DNA from: Amycolatopsis antarctica
GTDB taxonomy: Bacteria; Actinomycetota; Actinomycetes; Mycobacteriales; Pseudonocardiaceae
DNA: 64,000 nt
Direction: 5' to 3'
Assembly: GCF_002262875.1 (NCBI RefSeq)
Contig: NZ_NKYE01000014.1
Location: forward strand, 1-64,000
Below the pieces are notes generated by a model, which worked only from the letters and a program-made list of their open reading frames with translations, did not search any database and was not told where the DNA came from. Positions 15,517 to 23,850 of the stretch are shown piece by piece; within the stretch, counting starts at the first letter, position 1, and each line of letters starts with the position of its first letter. A program made the position numbers and the translations under genes.

Positions 15517-17001
15517 TCAGCGGGCGAATGTGTAGTCCCGTAGGGAAAACCTGTGGCTGGTGAGCATGGTTTCGAGGGTGGGGGATGCGCGGAAGGGCAC
15601 GTCGCCGTTCTCGTCGAAGTAGTAGCTGTTGGCCAGGGAGCAGGAGTCCTGGAAGAAGACCTGGTGCTTGCGCCGTCCGAGCATTGTCCGGAAGTAGCGG
15701 TTGTTGGCTTCCTGGGTGACCTCCACCCGGGTGGTGCCGGTCCGCCGCGCGTGGGTCAGGCAGCGCACGATGTGCGCGGATTGGGTTTCGATCAGGTTGA
15801 AGTAGGACGAGCCGTTGTAGCCGTAGGGGCCGAGGATGGTGAACAGGTTCGGGAAGCCGGGCACGCTGGTGCCCTGGTATGACTGGAACCGGTTCTCGTG
15901 CCAGAACTTCTCCAGGTCGTTGCCGCCGGTGCCGCGCACGGTGAAGGGGGGCATGTTGCCCTTCTCGAACACCTTGAACCCGGTCGCCAGGATCAGCACG
16001 TCCACCGGGTGCTCGGTGCCGTCCGCGGTGCGCACGCCGTGTTCGGTGACGGCCGAGATGGCAGAGGTTTCCAGCGTGACGTCGGGGCGGTTGAAGGTGG
16101 GCAGGTAGTCGTTGGAGAAGCTCGGACGTTTGCAGCCCAGGGCGTAGCGGGGTGCGAGCTTGTCGCGGGTGGCCGGGTCGCGCACGGCCCTGCGCAGATA
16201 GGCGCGGGCGATCCGCTCGCCCACGCCCGCGGTGGGCAGCAGCCGGTGGAAGTGCGCGGCCAGCGGGAAAGTCAGCTCCACGAACGTCTGGCTGGCCAGC
16301 CTGGCCAGTCGCTTCGTGCCGGGCAGCCGGTTCAGCGCCAGGCGGGCGGGTGCGCGCAGGGTGGTGTCGAGTTTGGGCAGGCACCAGATGGGGGTGCGTT
16401 GGAAGACGGTGAGGTGCTCGACATCCGGAGCGATGGACGGGATGACCTGCACTGCCGAGGCGCCGGTGCCGATGATTGCCGCCCGCTTGCCGCGCAGGTC
16501 GACTTCATGGTCCCAGCGGGCGGTGTGCATGAGTGTGCCGCGGAAATCCGCGAGGCCATCGATGTCCGGCGGTTTCGGCTGCGTCAGCACGCCGGTGGCG
16601 CCGATGACGAATCGCGCGGTGATGGACCCGCCGTCGGCGGTGTCGAGTCGCCACAGGTGCGTCTCGTCGTCGAACGTCGCGGTGACGACCTTGGTGCCGA
16701 GGCGGGTGCGTCGGCGGATGTCGTACTTGTCGACGCAGTATTCGGCGTAGGCCTTGAGTTCGTTTCCCGGTGCGTAGATGCGCGACCAGCGGGCGATCTG
16801 CTCGAAGGAGAACTGGTAACTGAACGACGGGATGTCCACGGCCACACCGGGGTAGGTGTTCCAGTGCCAGGCGCCGCCGAGGCCGTCGCCTTCCTCCAGC
16901 ACGACGAAATCGCCGAAGCCCGCCTTGTCGAGCAGGATCGCGGCGCCGATGCCGGAGAATCCGCCGCCGACGATGGCGACCTCGTGGTCCGGAACAGTCA
17001 T
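15517..17001 (-). CDS. Flavin-containing (Baeyer-Villiger-type) monooxygenase, MymA-like
   Basis: A 494-residue FAD/NADPH monooxygenase. The FAD-binding GGGFSG is at 12-17, followed by the family's GLGGAWHWNTYPGVAVD block; the FMO/BVMO fingerprint is present as FRGTLMHTARWDH; the NADPH-binding fold follows as IIGTGASAVQ; and the C-terminal ILATGFK motif is intact. Such enzymes insert one oxygen into ketones, sulfides or amines. With the SDR and HSL-type hydrolase upstream in the same operon it matches the mycobacterial mymA group (Rv3083-Rv3085: monooxygenase, LipR-like hydrolase, SadH-like SDR) associated with envelope lipid modification. It is the last gene of the five-gene minus-strand operon, 85 bases after its neighbour. 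Confidence 0.9.
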   Translation of the reverse strand: MTVPDHEVAIVGGGFSGIGAAILLDKAGFGDFVVLEEGDGLGGAWHWNTYPGVAVDIPSFSYQFSFEQIARWSRIYAPGNELKAYAEYCVDKYDIRRRTRLGTKVVTATFDDETHLWRLDTADGGSITARFVIGATGVLTQPKPPDIDGLADFRGTLMHTARWDHEVDLRGKRAAIIGTGASAVQVIPSIAPDVEHLTVFQRTPIWCLPKLDTTLRAPARLALNRLPGTKRLARLASQTFVELTFPLAAHFHRLLPTAGVGERIARAYLRRAVRDPATRDKLAPRYALGCKRPSFSNDYLPTFNRPDVTLETSAISAVTEHGVRTADGTEHPVDVLILATGFKVFEKGNMPPFTVRGTGGNDLEKFWHENRFQSYQGTSVPGFPNLFTILGPYGYNGSSYFNLIETQSAHIVRCLTHARRTGTTRVEVTQEANNRYFRTMLGRRKHQVFFQDSCSLANSYYFDENGDVPFRASPTLETMLTSHRFSLRDYTFAR

Positions 17002-17086
17002 GTTCTGGCCTCACAATACTGTGCAACGCGCCGACATTCCGGCCCGGCGTGGGACCGTATGTCAATGATTCGCCGGCAAGCCGCGA

Positions 17087-17593
17087 TCATGCGGGACGTC
17101 CTTCCGGTGTGTGGGCGAAGATCGAGCTGTTGCCGAGGACGACCACGTCGGCCCGGTGTTCGACGCCTTCGGCGGTGCGCACGCCCTCGGGCGCGAAGGC
17201 GTACACCGGCCAGGTGACGAGGGTGCAGTTCTGCCGCTGCAGCGCGTCGTAGTAGTTCAGGCCGGGTGCCAGCCGCCGGGAGCCGAACCGGCGGTCCGGA
17301 GTGAGCAGCCGGCGGACCCACGGGTCCTTGATCTGCCAGCGCAGGAACGCCCGTGCCACCGCGATGCCGACGGCGCGGCCGCCCGGTACGGGCAGTGGCA
17401 GCACCCAGTCCGGCTCCTCCTGGAACACCTTCACCGACAGCGCGGTGGCGGCCACCTCGGGTGCGATCTGTGCGGCCTCGCGGCCCGGCGCCACCACGGC
17501 GACCCGTTGCCCGGCAAAGTCGTGGCCGAACCATTCGGTGCCTCGCAGTACCTGGCCGGAGAAGTCACCGAGTCCGTCGCGAGCGTCGCTCAT
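17087..17593 (-). CDS. Stand-alone FMO-like NADPH-binding domain protein
   Basis: A 168-residue protein resembling only the middle of a flavin monooxygenase: WFGHDFAGQRVAVVAPGREA (a Rossmann strand-turn that lacks the usual GxGxxG), then ALSVKVFQEEPDWVLPLPVP corresponding to 'VTVFQRTPxWVLP', a helical LRWQIKDPWVRRLLTP segment and RRLAPGLNYYDALQRQNC. The N-terminal FAD-binding half is missing and the frame starts cleanly with an ATG at 17593 overlapping the diiron gene stop (ATGA), so it is a maintained gene and not an obvious deletion scar. It may be an accessory or reductase-docking subunit for the diiron oxygenase, or a slowly decaying duplicate of the next gene. Confidence 0.7.
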   Translation of the reverse strand: MSDARDGLGDFSGQVLRGTEWFGHDFAGQRVAVVAPGREAAQIAPEVAATALSVKVFQEEPDWVLPLPVPGGRAVGIAVARAFLRWQIKDPWVRRLLTPDRRFGSRRLAPGLNYYDALQRQNCTLVTWPVYAFAPEGVRTAEGVEHRADVVVLGNSSIFAHTPEGRPA

Positions 17594-18519
17594 GACGCCA
17601 CCGGTTCGTGGGTGATCTCCTCGGTCCACGACTGCGGCTTGCCCAGCAGCTTGGCGGGTACCCGGCTGGTGAGCTTCACCATCGGGTCGGCAAAATATTT
17701 GTGATAGGCATGCGAGCGATCCACGACCATCGCCGCTTGCGCCTTGAGCACGTGGTAAGCCGGAATACGCTTGGTGAACTCGCCGCGGCCGCCGATGGTG
17801 TGGAACCGTTTCACGGCGTTGTACAGCTTCTTCTCCGGTAAGCCCATCGCCACGATGTTGTCCCGCATCCTGTTGATCAGCGGTACGAAGACCACGATCA
17901 GTCCGAGCACCACCTGCGGCTTGAGGTTGCCGATGGTCTCGATCAGCAGCTTGTGCCTCGGGCCCGAGCCGATCAGCTCCAGCACCTGGAAGTCGACCGT
18001 GATGTGCCGGGACTCGTCGGAGTTGATGTGCTTGAACACCTGGTGGCACACCGGGTCGGTGACCTCTTCGAGCAGGAATTTCACCAGTGCGCCGTCCAGT
18101 GCGCATTCCAGCAGTGGGATGAGTGTGGCCAGCCCGGTCAGCGGCAGCGTGTCGCCGAAGTCGTCGAGCACCTTGATGGCCAGCTTCACATTGATGTTCG
18201 GCTCGGGCATGGTGCCGTCCTCGTCGAGCATCCCCCAGCGCTTCATCAGCGCCAGCTCGGCGTTGGCGTGTTTCTGTTCCTCGGCGTGGAAGTAGCGGTA
18301 GATCTCCTGGATCTCCGGGGTGGGCGCTTTCTTGGCCAACGAGGCGAACCCACGGGCGCCGACGTGCTCTATCCACACCAGGTCGGCCATGAACGGCCGC
18401 ATTTTCGCGCGCAGTTCGTCGGTCATCGTGTCCGCGCCGGGGGCGTCCCAGTCGATGTCGGCCAGCGACCACTGTTTGTCTTTGATGGTCTGCAGCGTGG
18501 CGGCGAAGTCGTCGGTCAT
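17590..18519 (-). CDS. Ferritin-like diiron oxygenase (AurF-type)
   Basis: A 309-residue helical protein with the ligand set of a carboxylate-bridged diiron enzyme: E51, an E-x-x-H at 81-84 (HAEEQKHAN), E138 (LIPLLECALDG) and a second E-x-x-H at 169-172 (NSDESRHI). This arrangement is that of the AurF/p-aminobenzoate N-oxygenase and related ferritin-like families. In the operon it lies between an SDR and a partial FMO, so it may hydroxylate or N-oxidise a lipid-like or amine substrate. The ATG at 18519 has a perfect AAGGAGG 6 bases away. Substrate cannot be deduced; the ligand assignment is by motif, not structure. Confidence 0.82.
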   Translation of the reverse strand: MTDDFAATLQTIKDKQWSLADIDWDAPGADTMTDELRAKMRPFMADLVWIEHVGARGFASLAKKAPTPEIQEIYRYFHAEEQKHANAELALMKRWGMLDEDGTMPEPNINVKLAIKVLDDFGDTLPLTGLATLIPLLECALDGALVKFLLEEVTDPVCHQVFKHINSDESRHITVDFQVLELIGSGPRHKLLIETIGNLKPQVVLGLIVVFVPLINRMRDNIVAMGLPEKKLYNAVKRFHTIGGRGEFTKRIPAYHVLKAQAAMVVDRSHAYHKYFADPMVKLTSRVPAKLLGKPQSWTEEITHEPVAS

Positions 18520-18528
18520 CGGTCCTCC

Positions 18529-19353
18529 TTACTGTTGTGGCCCGGGCGCGAACCGGCCGAGCAGCCCGGCGACGCGGGCGTACGGGGTGGGCAGCAGCCG
18601 TTTGGCGTGCCAGAGCAGCTGGGCGTCCGGCTGCGGGACGACGTACAGCCGTCCGCGCTCGTGCGCGTCGAGGGTTCGCCGGGCGATCCGCTCGGGCGAG
18701 AAGCCGACCAGATCCGACAGCCGCTGAGCCAGCCCGCGGGCGGCGACGTCGATGAGTTCGCCGCCGAAGATGTTGGTGCGCACGAAAGTCGGGCAGAGCA
18801 CCGTGACGCCGACGCCGGTGCCGGACAGCTCGGCGGCCAGCGTCTCGGACAGGCTGACCACTCCCGCCTTGCTCACGTTGTAGGCCGACATCCGGGGTGC
18901 GGCGGTGAACCCGGCGGCCGAGGCCACGTTGATGACGCCGCCCGCGCGGGCCTGGCGCATCGCGGGCAGGAACGTGTGGCAGCCGTGGATGACGCCCCAC
19001 AGATTCACGCCCAGCGTGCGCTGCCAATTCGCCAGCGGGGCGTCGCCGACCACCCGGCCGCCCGCGCCGATGCCCGCGTTGTTCACCACCAGGTCCGGCT
19101 CGCGGCCGAGCCACGAGCGGGCCGCCTCGGCCAGCTCCGCGACCTCCTCGGCACTGGATACGTCGCAGACGACGGCCACGGCCTCGCCACCATCGCCCTC
19201 GATTCCGGCCACGGTCTGTTCGGCGGTGCCGAGGTCGATGTCGGCGCAGACCACCCGGCCGCCACGGCACGCCAGCTCGACGGCGAAAGCGCGGCCGATC
19301 CCGCTGCCAGCCCCGGTGACGACCGCGTGCGCGCCGTGGGTCCGGCGGGCCAT
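18529..19353 (-). CDS. Short-chain dehydrogenase/reductase, SadH-like
   Basis: A 274-residue classical SDR. The cofactor motif TGAGSGIG is at 13-20, CADIDL (acidic residue after beta-2) points to NAD(H) or a mixed preference, NNAG is near residue 90, and the catalytic Ser and YxxxK are in SAAGF..SAYNVSK. The C-terminal third is longer than a minimal SDR and hydrophobic, as in membrane-associated alcohol/aldehyde dehydrogenases of mymA-like loci. Its ATG shares one base with the hydrolase stop (TGATG), giving tight coupling; the diiron gene starts 9 bases after its own stop. Confidence 0.88.
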   Translation of the reverse strand: MARRTHGAHAVVTGAGSGIGRAFAVELACRGGRVVCADIDLGTAEQTVAGIEGDGGEAVAVVCDVSSAEEVAELAEAARSWLGREPDLVVNNAGIGAGGRVVGDAPLANWQRTLGVNLWGVIHGCHTFLPAMRQARAGGVINVASAAGFTAAPRMSAYNVSKAGVVSLSETLAAELSGTGVGVTVLCPTFVRTNIFGGELIDVAARGLAQRLSDLVGFSPERIARRTLDAHERGRLYVVPQPDAQLLWHAKRLLPTPYARVAGLLGRFAPGPQQ

Positions 19354-20291
19354 CAGGACGCCTCCCGCAACGGTCCGGAAGCGGCCGGCAGGTGGCCGGC
19401 CAGGAACCCGCAGGCCCGTTCCAGCGCGGCTCGCCCCTCGGGGATCAGCCTGGGCAACGCCTGGAACACGTGCATCTGCCCCGGGACGAGGTCCAACTCG
19501 CAGTCCGAACCCGCACGGCGCAGCACCCGCGCCAGCTCCACCGCATCGGCGGCCAGCATCTCCCGGCCACCCGCCTGGATCAGCGCGGGCGGGAACCCGG
19601 TCACGTCATCACCGGAGAGCCGCAGCCGTGGCGAGTGCGGGTCCGCGTCGCGGGCGTAGAGGTCGATCAACCGGGCCGCCCGCGCCGCGGAGATCAGCGG
19701 GTCCCGCCGCAGGCGCTCCTGCTCGGCGGCCAAGGCGAAGGTCGGATCGAACAGGGGCGAGAACAGCGCCAGTGCGGCGGGCGGCTTTCGGCCCTCGCGC
19801 AGCAGCTGCAAGGTCAGATCGACGGCGAGGTGCCCGCCGGCAGAGTCGCCGGCCAGCACGATCCGGCCGGGGTCGCCGACCTCCGCGGCCAGCCAGTCGT
19901 AGGCCGCGCGCACGTCGTCGGCCGCGCTGGGGAACCGGTGACGGGGCGCGAGCCGGTAGTCACAGGCGAAGACCGGCAACCCGGTGCCCGCCGACACCCG
20001 GCTGGTCAGACCCCGGTGCGTCCGGGCCGAGCACAGCACGTAGCCACTGCCGTGCACATACAGCACCGCGGCGTCCTCACGGACCACTCCTCGCGCCAGC
20101 ACCCACTCGCCACGCGGACCGGACTCGGCCGGACCGAACCGGCTGCCCGGCATCGGTGGCCCGAACGTGGCCAGCGCGCTCGCCACGATCCAGCGGGACA
20201 ACCGGATACCGGGCCGGTTGAGCGGGATCACCGAGGTCAGCGGGCGCAAGGTGAGTGCGGTGACGGTTGCGGCTACGTCACCGCGGGTCAT
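19353..20291 (-). CDS. Alpha/beta hydrolase of the hormone-sensitive lipase family, LipR-like
   Basis: A 312-residue esterase. The oxyanion motif is HGSG at 80-83 (most relatives have HGGG), DYRLAPRHRFPSAADD follows, the nucleophile is S150 in GDSAGG, and the catalytic His is in GQMHVFQAL with an Asp shortly before. The start was set at the ATG at 20291; upstream sequence in this frame runs into the divergent promoter. As first gene of the operon it is the closest to the palindromes at 20306-20355. It resembles LipR of the mymA locus and lipases that cleave short acyl esters. Confidence 0.88.
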   Translation of the reverse strand: MTRGDVAATVTALTLRPLTSVIPLNRPGIRLSRWIVASALATFGPPMPGSRFGPAESGPRGEWVLARGVVREDAAVLYVHGSGYVLCSARTHRGLTSRVSAGTGLPVFACDYRLAPRHRFPSAADDVRAAYDWLAAEVGDPGRIVLAGDSAGGHLAVDLTLQLLREGRKPPAALALFSPLFDPTFALAAEQERLRRDPLISAARAARLIDLYARDADPHSPRLRLSGDDVTGFPPALIQAGGREMLAADAVELARVLRRAGSDCELDLVPGQMHVFQALPRLIPEGRAALERACGFLAGHLPAASGPLREAS

Positions 20292-20305
20292 CCGCACTAC
20301 CCGAT

Positions 20306-20333
20306 CATTCTGATGGCGCACGCCATCAGAATG
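20306..20333. promoter_or_regulatory. Perfect 13-bp inverted repeat in the divergent promoter (probable TetR operator)
   Basis: Arms CATTCTGATGGCG and CGCCATCAGAATG are exact complements around a 2-base centre (CA). The site starts 15 bases upstream of the hydrolase start. Read on the minus strand, a TTGACA at 20356-20351 stands 17 bases before CATTCT, which lies inside the palindrome, so a repressor here would cover the likely -10 region of the operon promoter. Confidence 0.7.
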
Positions 20334-20340
20334 GTGCTCG

Positions 20341-20355
20341 TGACATCGCATGTCA
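20341..20355. promoter_or_regulatory. Second palindrome TGACAT-CGC-ATGTCA
   Basis: A perfect 6-bp inverted repeat with 3-base spacing, overlapping the TTGACA proposed as the -35 element of the minus-strand operon and ending 11 bases before the TetR start. It differs in sequence from the longer palindrome, so it may bind a different protein or a second mode of the same one. Confidence 0.55.
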
Positions 20356-20365
20356 AGATGTGCGC

Positions 20366-21040
20366 GTGAGCTCATCAGCCGGACCCGCCCGGCGCTACGG
20401 CGGGAAAACCGCAGATGAGCGCCGGCAGGAGCGGCGCGGTGTCCTGGTCGGGTCGGCGGTGGAGATCTGGCAGGAGCAGGGCTGGGCGGCGGTAACAATG
20501 CGCGGCGTGTGCGCTCGCGCCAGGCTGACCGACCGCTACTTCTACGAGAGTTTCGCCAACCGCGACGAACTGCTGGCCACTGTCTGGGACCAGATCCGGG
20601 ACCAGACGTTGCAGATGCTCCTCGGGGTGATCGGCGCCCGCGCCGAACACTCCGCACTCGACCAGCTTCACGCCGCCCTGCATGCCCTTGTGCACCAGCT
20701 GCAGGCCGAGCCTCGATGGGCGCAGATCCTCTTCGGAGACCATTCCGGTAGCGCCGTGCTGGAACAACGCCGCAGGCAAACCGTGCAGCAGGCCACCGAC
20801 ATCATGGTCGACCTCGCGCGTCCGTTCCTGCGCGACGGCGTCGACGATCGGGCGCTGCGCACCAACGTGCTGCTCGGCATCGGCGGGTTCGTCGAGATCA
20901 TGCTCGCCTGGCGATCCGGCCTCGTCGACCTCGACGCCGACACGCTCGTCGACCAACTCACCGAGGTCAGCCAATCGCTGTCACACAACTTCCTGCGCCC
21001 GGACAGTCGCGAGGACCACCCCGCACCACCGACCGCGTAA
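20366..21040 (+). CDS. TetR family transcriptional regulator
   Basis: A 224-residue regulator. The helix-turn-helix is in the first 70 residues (ERRGVLVGSAVEIWQEQGW, then VTMRGVCARARLTDRYFYESF with the family's 'RYFYxxFxNxxEL' pattern). The C-terminal helical ligand domain is unassigned. It lies divergent from the monooxygenase/diiron operon with only 74 bases between starts, so it should control that operon and itself through the palindromes there. The GTG at 20366 has no clear ribosome site, suggesting a leaderless or short-leader transcript; a GTG two codons earlier is possible. Confidence 0.88.
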   Translation: MSSSAGPARRYGGKTADERRQERRGVLVGSAVEIWQEQGWAAVTMRGVCARARLTDRYFYESFANRDELLATVWDQIRDQTLQMLLGVIGARAEHSALDQLHAALHALVHQLQAEPRWAQILFGDHSGSAVLEQRRRQTVQQATDIMVDLARPFLRDGVDDRALRTNVLLGIGGFVEIMLAWRSGLVDLDADTLVDQLTEVSQSLSHNFLRPDSREDHPAPPTA

Positions 21041-21672
21041 CGCGCCGAGCATGGAGGGTGACCGGCTCGGTCGTATGGGCCGTAGCCGACTCCGTCGCTG
21101 CGGACACATAGTCGGCCCGAGACGCTTGCCGTGCACTACACGAAGGGCGTGCCCAACCGGGTGGCTGTGAAGCCGATCGCCACTGCGTTCCACTAGTGTT
21201 CGGGTTTGGTGTTGGCGCTGGACCGAGGGCACGTGCGGAGCCTGTACGTCACCTCTGGGGCAAGGGCCGGTTGCCGGGCGTCGTGGAGTAATTGATGTGC
21301 GGCGATGCAAGCGATGGTGTCGACTGTTCTGAATTCTGCGACGACGCAGACGACGCATACGGGTGGCACAAGCTCCCGTGCGCGATGCCGGCGCTAATCA
21401 GTGCCTGACTCACCCGAGCGTGGAGACGACGACGGGGCGCGGCAGGGTGCACCCCGTCCTTTTGATATCACTGCAACCGAAACGTTTGCGGGTAGGCGAT
21501 GGCGCGATTCGGCTTACTGCCGGCATAGTTCGACCTCATCGAGGAGTAGATGTTCGCGTCCGGGGGTGCCAGCGAACACGGCGAGGAGGTGTTGACTTGA
21601 GCGAAGTCCTGTCGGGCCAACCCCTACGACGTCGGCGACCCGGCTAGCGTCTTGGCCCAGGACGGCTTGCGT
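21041..21672. other. Gap of about 630 bp with no supportable gene
   Basis: Short frames occur on both strands but none has a recognisable motif, good start context or the third-position GC bias of the neighbours. Base composition is lower in GC than the flanking genes, as expected of degraded or acquired DNA. Confidence 0.6.
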
Positions 21673-22164
21673 TCAGGGACAACCCACCGGGGGACTGTCG
21701 AGGCGCACGAGATCTCCATTGGCCAGGATGATCGTTCCGTAGGCGGTGACACAGCGGTTTGCGGTGCCAGTTACTTCGAGGGGACCAGCCTGGGATATGA
21801 AGTTACCCAAATCTGGTTTGGGCGTCTTATCGGTAAGGCAGTAGGTGTCGCCTTCCCAGTTCCCAGCCTGGCATCGAGAGATTCCTACTTCTGTTTGGAG
21901 TCTTTTGCCGGAGGTGGAGCCTGCGTGGTACATGCACGCGGTGTTGGTTCCGCCGGCGGCGGAGTTGTAGTAGATCGCCAGCTGGCCGCGCGGTTCCTTC
22001 TTGAGCGAGGATGCCCAGCTCAGTGTGCCTGAGCAGGTGGCTGCGGCGTGTGCGGTCGCGGAAGTGACTGCCCCCGCGGCGATCATGCTGGATGTCATAA
22101 CTGCAACACCGAGCAGGACGCGGCAACGTTGCCAGGTTGTACGGTTTTCCGGGAATTTTGTCAT
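21673..22164 (-). CDS. Secreted protein similar to spore-associated protein A
   Basis: A 163-residue exported protein. The signal peptide ends with TSATAHA before AATCSG. The mature part has the SapA-like pattern: LAIYYNSAAGGTNTACM (compare 'IYLxYNxxxGxNCVV'), a central strand-rich stretch with KTPKPDLGNFISQAGPLEV and RCVTAYG ('DxGNFxxYAGPVxxxAxxxCVxWGG'). Six Cys residues in the mature part could make disulfides. SapA is found with Streptomyces spores; its role is unknown. The ATG at 22164 has AAAAGG about 9 bases upstream. The neighbourhood is debris, so it stands as a single-gene transcription unit. Confidence 0.75.
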   Translation of the reverse strand: MTKFPENRTTWQRCRVLLGVAVMTSSMIAAGAVTSATAHAAATCSGTLSWASSLKKEPRGQLAIYYNSAAGGTNTACMYHAGSTSGKRLQTEVGISRCQAGNWEGDTYCLTDKTPKPDLGNFISQAGPLEVTGTANRCVTAYGTIILANGDLVRLDSPPVGCP

Positions 22165-22434
22165 GAAACGACCTTTTCTTCACCCTGGTGTGATGGCGCT
22201 GGCACGCGGACCGACATTCGGCTCGACGTCGATCTATTGGATCGCGCACGGTCGTGCGCCAGCGGTGGCGGTCGCCACTCCGGTTGTCCCTTGCGACGTA
22301 GACGATCCCACTGTCGGAGACCATCTGATGCTGGAGGCGGATTAGCAGAGGATCAAGGGCGCCGAAGAGTCTCGTACGAACTCGCACACCGGAGGAGCCG
22401 AGTTGAGGTTCAAGCGGAACGAACTCGGTCTGCA
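22165..22434. other. Gap between the SapA-like gene and an SDR remnant
   Basis: Holds the promoter of the secreted-protein gene on the minus strand. No gene is recognisable; part may be the lost N-terminus of the SDR remnant that starts near 22435. Confidence 0.5.
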
Positions 22435-22803
22435 GCGGTACGACAGATCGGAGACCGACGCGAAACTACGGCGAGGGAGGTCCGCGACGCCGGAGCCGAG
22501 GCGAACGTGGTCGCCGGGACTCGACCGCTCCGGCGGCTGTCACCGCACTGTTCGACCACGCCGTCGACGAGGTCGGACAGGTCGACATCGCCATCGACAC
22601 CACGGGGATGGTGTTGCGTAAGCCGATGCTGGAGACCAGCGAGGAGTACGATCACCCGATCGTTCGGGCGGGACCAAGTCGAAGACCGCGTACATCTTCT
22701 TCGCCGAAACCGGCTACAGGATCAGCGACGGTGGGAAATCATCACACTCGCTACCTCACTTGCTGACCGCCTTCACCGACGGCTACTCCACCTACGCCGG
22801 CTC
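22435..22803 (+). pseudogene. Short-chain dehydrogenase remnant with several frameshifts
   Basis: Pieces of one SDR can be read in successive frames on the plus strand: TTAREVRDAGAEANVVAGTR, then AVTALFDHAVDEVGQVDIAI followed by DTTGMVLRKPMLETSEEYD, then SKTAYIFFAETGYRISDGGK, then IITLATSLA, and finally LTAFTDGYSTYAGS. Intact relatives read 'VxALFDxAVxEFGxVDIxINTxGxVLRKPxxETSExEYDxMFxVNSKxAYFFIxExGxxxxDxGxIxTLxTSLxxAFTxxYSxYAGxKAPV'. The catalytic Tyr region survives but the N-terminal cofactor site and the C-terminal third are gone. At least four frame changes show it is long dead. Confidence 0.75.
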
Positions 22804-23091
22804 AGCTCGATGCCGACCGGGCACCACCTGTGCCCAGCTCTTGCGCCTGAGCCGTTGTACGAGTTCGTACGAACCTGTGTGGACAATGTGCGAAACCGCA
22901 GCGCGAGGTTGTCGCGCTGACGAGGGCACCTTCAAGCTTGCACCGACCATACGGCGGACACCGACTGGGGTAGGTGCACCCATGGACCACTCGCAGATCA
23001 TGGATCGGACAGGGCGGCCAGCTACGTCGCGCTCATTCACGGGGTTGTGGCGCTGTCGCCTGCGCGGCGGCCCTGTGGCAGGACTGCACAC

Positions 23092-23727
23092 ATGACCACG
23101 GTCGCCCTCGTCGACGACCACCCCGCGGTGCTGATGGGTATCACAACTTGGTGCGCGGACGCCGACCCGTGCATCAACGTCGTCGCTTCAGGAACTGGCA
23201 CGGACACCGCATGGACCGAGCACGGCATCAGTGCGGATGTCGTTGTCTTCGACCCAATGTCGGACAGGCATGTCCCAGCGCTGAACGACCTCCGGCGACT
23301 GGCCGAAGCTGGTAGACGAGTCGTCGTCTACTCGATGCGCAAAGATCATGCGCTAGCCCTCGCCTGTCTCGACATCGGCGCTTACACCTACCTGAGCAAA
23401 GTTGAAGGCAACGAGCACCTCGTCCCCGCCATCCATGCCGCCGCCAACGACCTCTGCTATCCCGCACCTGCACTCGCAGATGCGGGAGGCGCCGACATCA
23501 ACAGGCCCTCGCTCACTCCTCGCGAGTTCGATGCTCTCGTGTCTTGGTTCCATTGCGAATCGAAAGATGCGGTGGCCGAGAGAATTGGCGTGTCGACAAG
23601 TACGGTCAACACCTACCTCGACCGTGTTCGGATCAAGTACGCCAACGCCGGCAGGGAAGCATCGACGAAGGCGACCCTGCTGGTGCGCGCGGTCCAGGAT
23701 GGGCTGATCAACTTCGACGACCTGTAG
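23092..23727 (+). CDS. Orphan LuxR/NarL-type response regulator
   Basis: A 211-residue regulator. The receiver starts VALVDDHPAVLMG with D8/D9 acidic residues and the probable phosphorylation site D54 in VVVFDPMSD; YLSK supplies the conserved Lys. The C-terminal LuxR helix-turn-helix begins at SLTPREFDALVSW and contains VAERIGVSTSTVNTYLDRVR. The spacing of 'MRKDHALALACLDIGAYTYLSKVEGNE' is normal for the family. No histidine kinase is adjacent. The ATG at 23092 replaces a longer upstream frame that has no conserved content. It could answer to a distant kinase or be phosphorylation-independent. Confidence 0.82.
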   Translation: MTTVALVDDHPAVLMGITTWCADADPCINVVASGTGTDTAWTEHGISADVVVFDPMSDRHVPALNDLRRLAEAGRRVVVYSMRKDHALALACLDIGAYTYLSKVEGNEHLVPAIHAAANDLCYPAPALADAGGADINRPSLTPREFDALVSWFHCESKDAVAERIGVSTSTVNTYLDRVRIKYANAGREASTKATLLVRAVQDGLINFDDL

Positions 23728-23850
23728 CGGTCGGCATCGGCCACCGCATTTGCGAACGGGTTCCGAGACTGCCCGAGAACGGCGTCACGGAGCAGGTCGG
23801 GCCCACCAGTACGGTGCACCCGGCCTGCTCCGTGGTCGCTGACAGAACTG

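Noticed and set aside
17953..19659. Long plus-strand frame over the diiron, SDR and hydrolase genes
   Set aside because: Antisense shadow; the three minus-strand proteins have complete active sites.
22850..22875. GTACGA-GT-TCGTAC inverted repeat after the SDR remnant
   Set aside because: Short, lies in debris with no start codon at a sensible distance, and could easily occur by chance.
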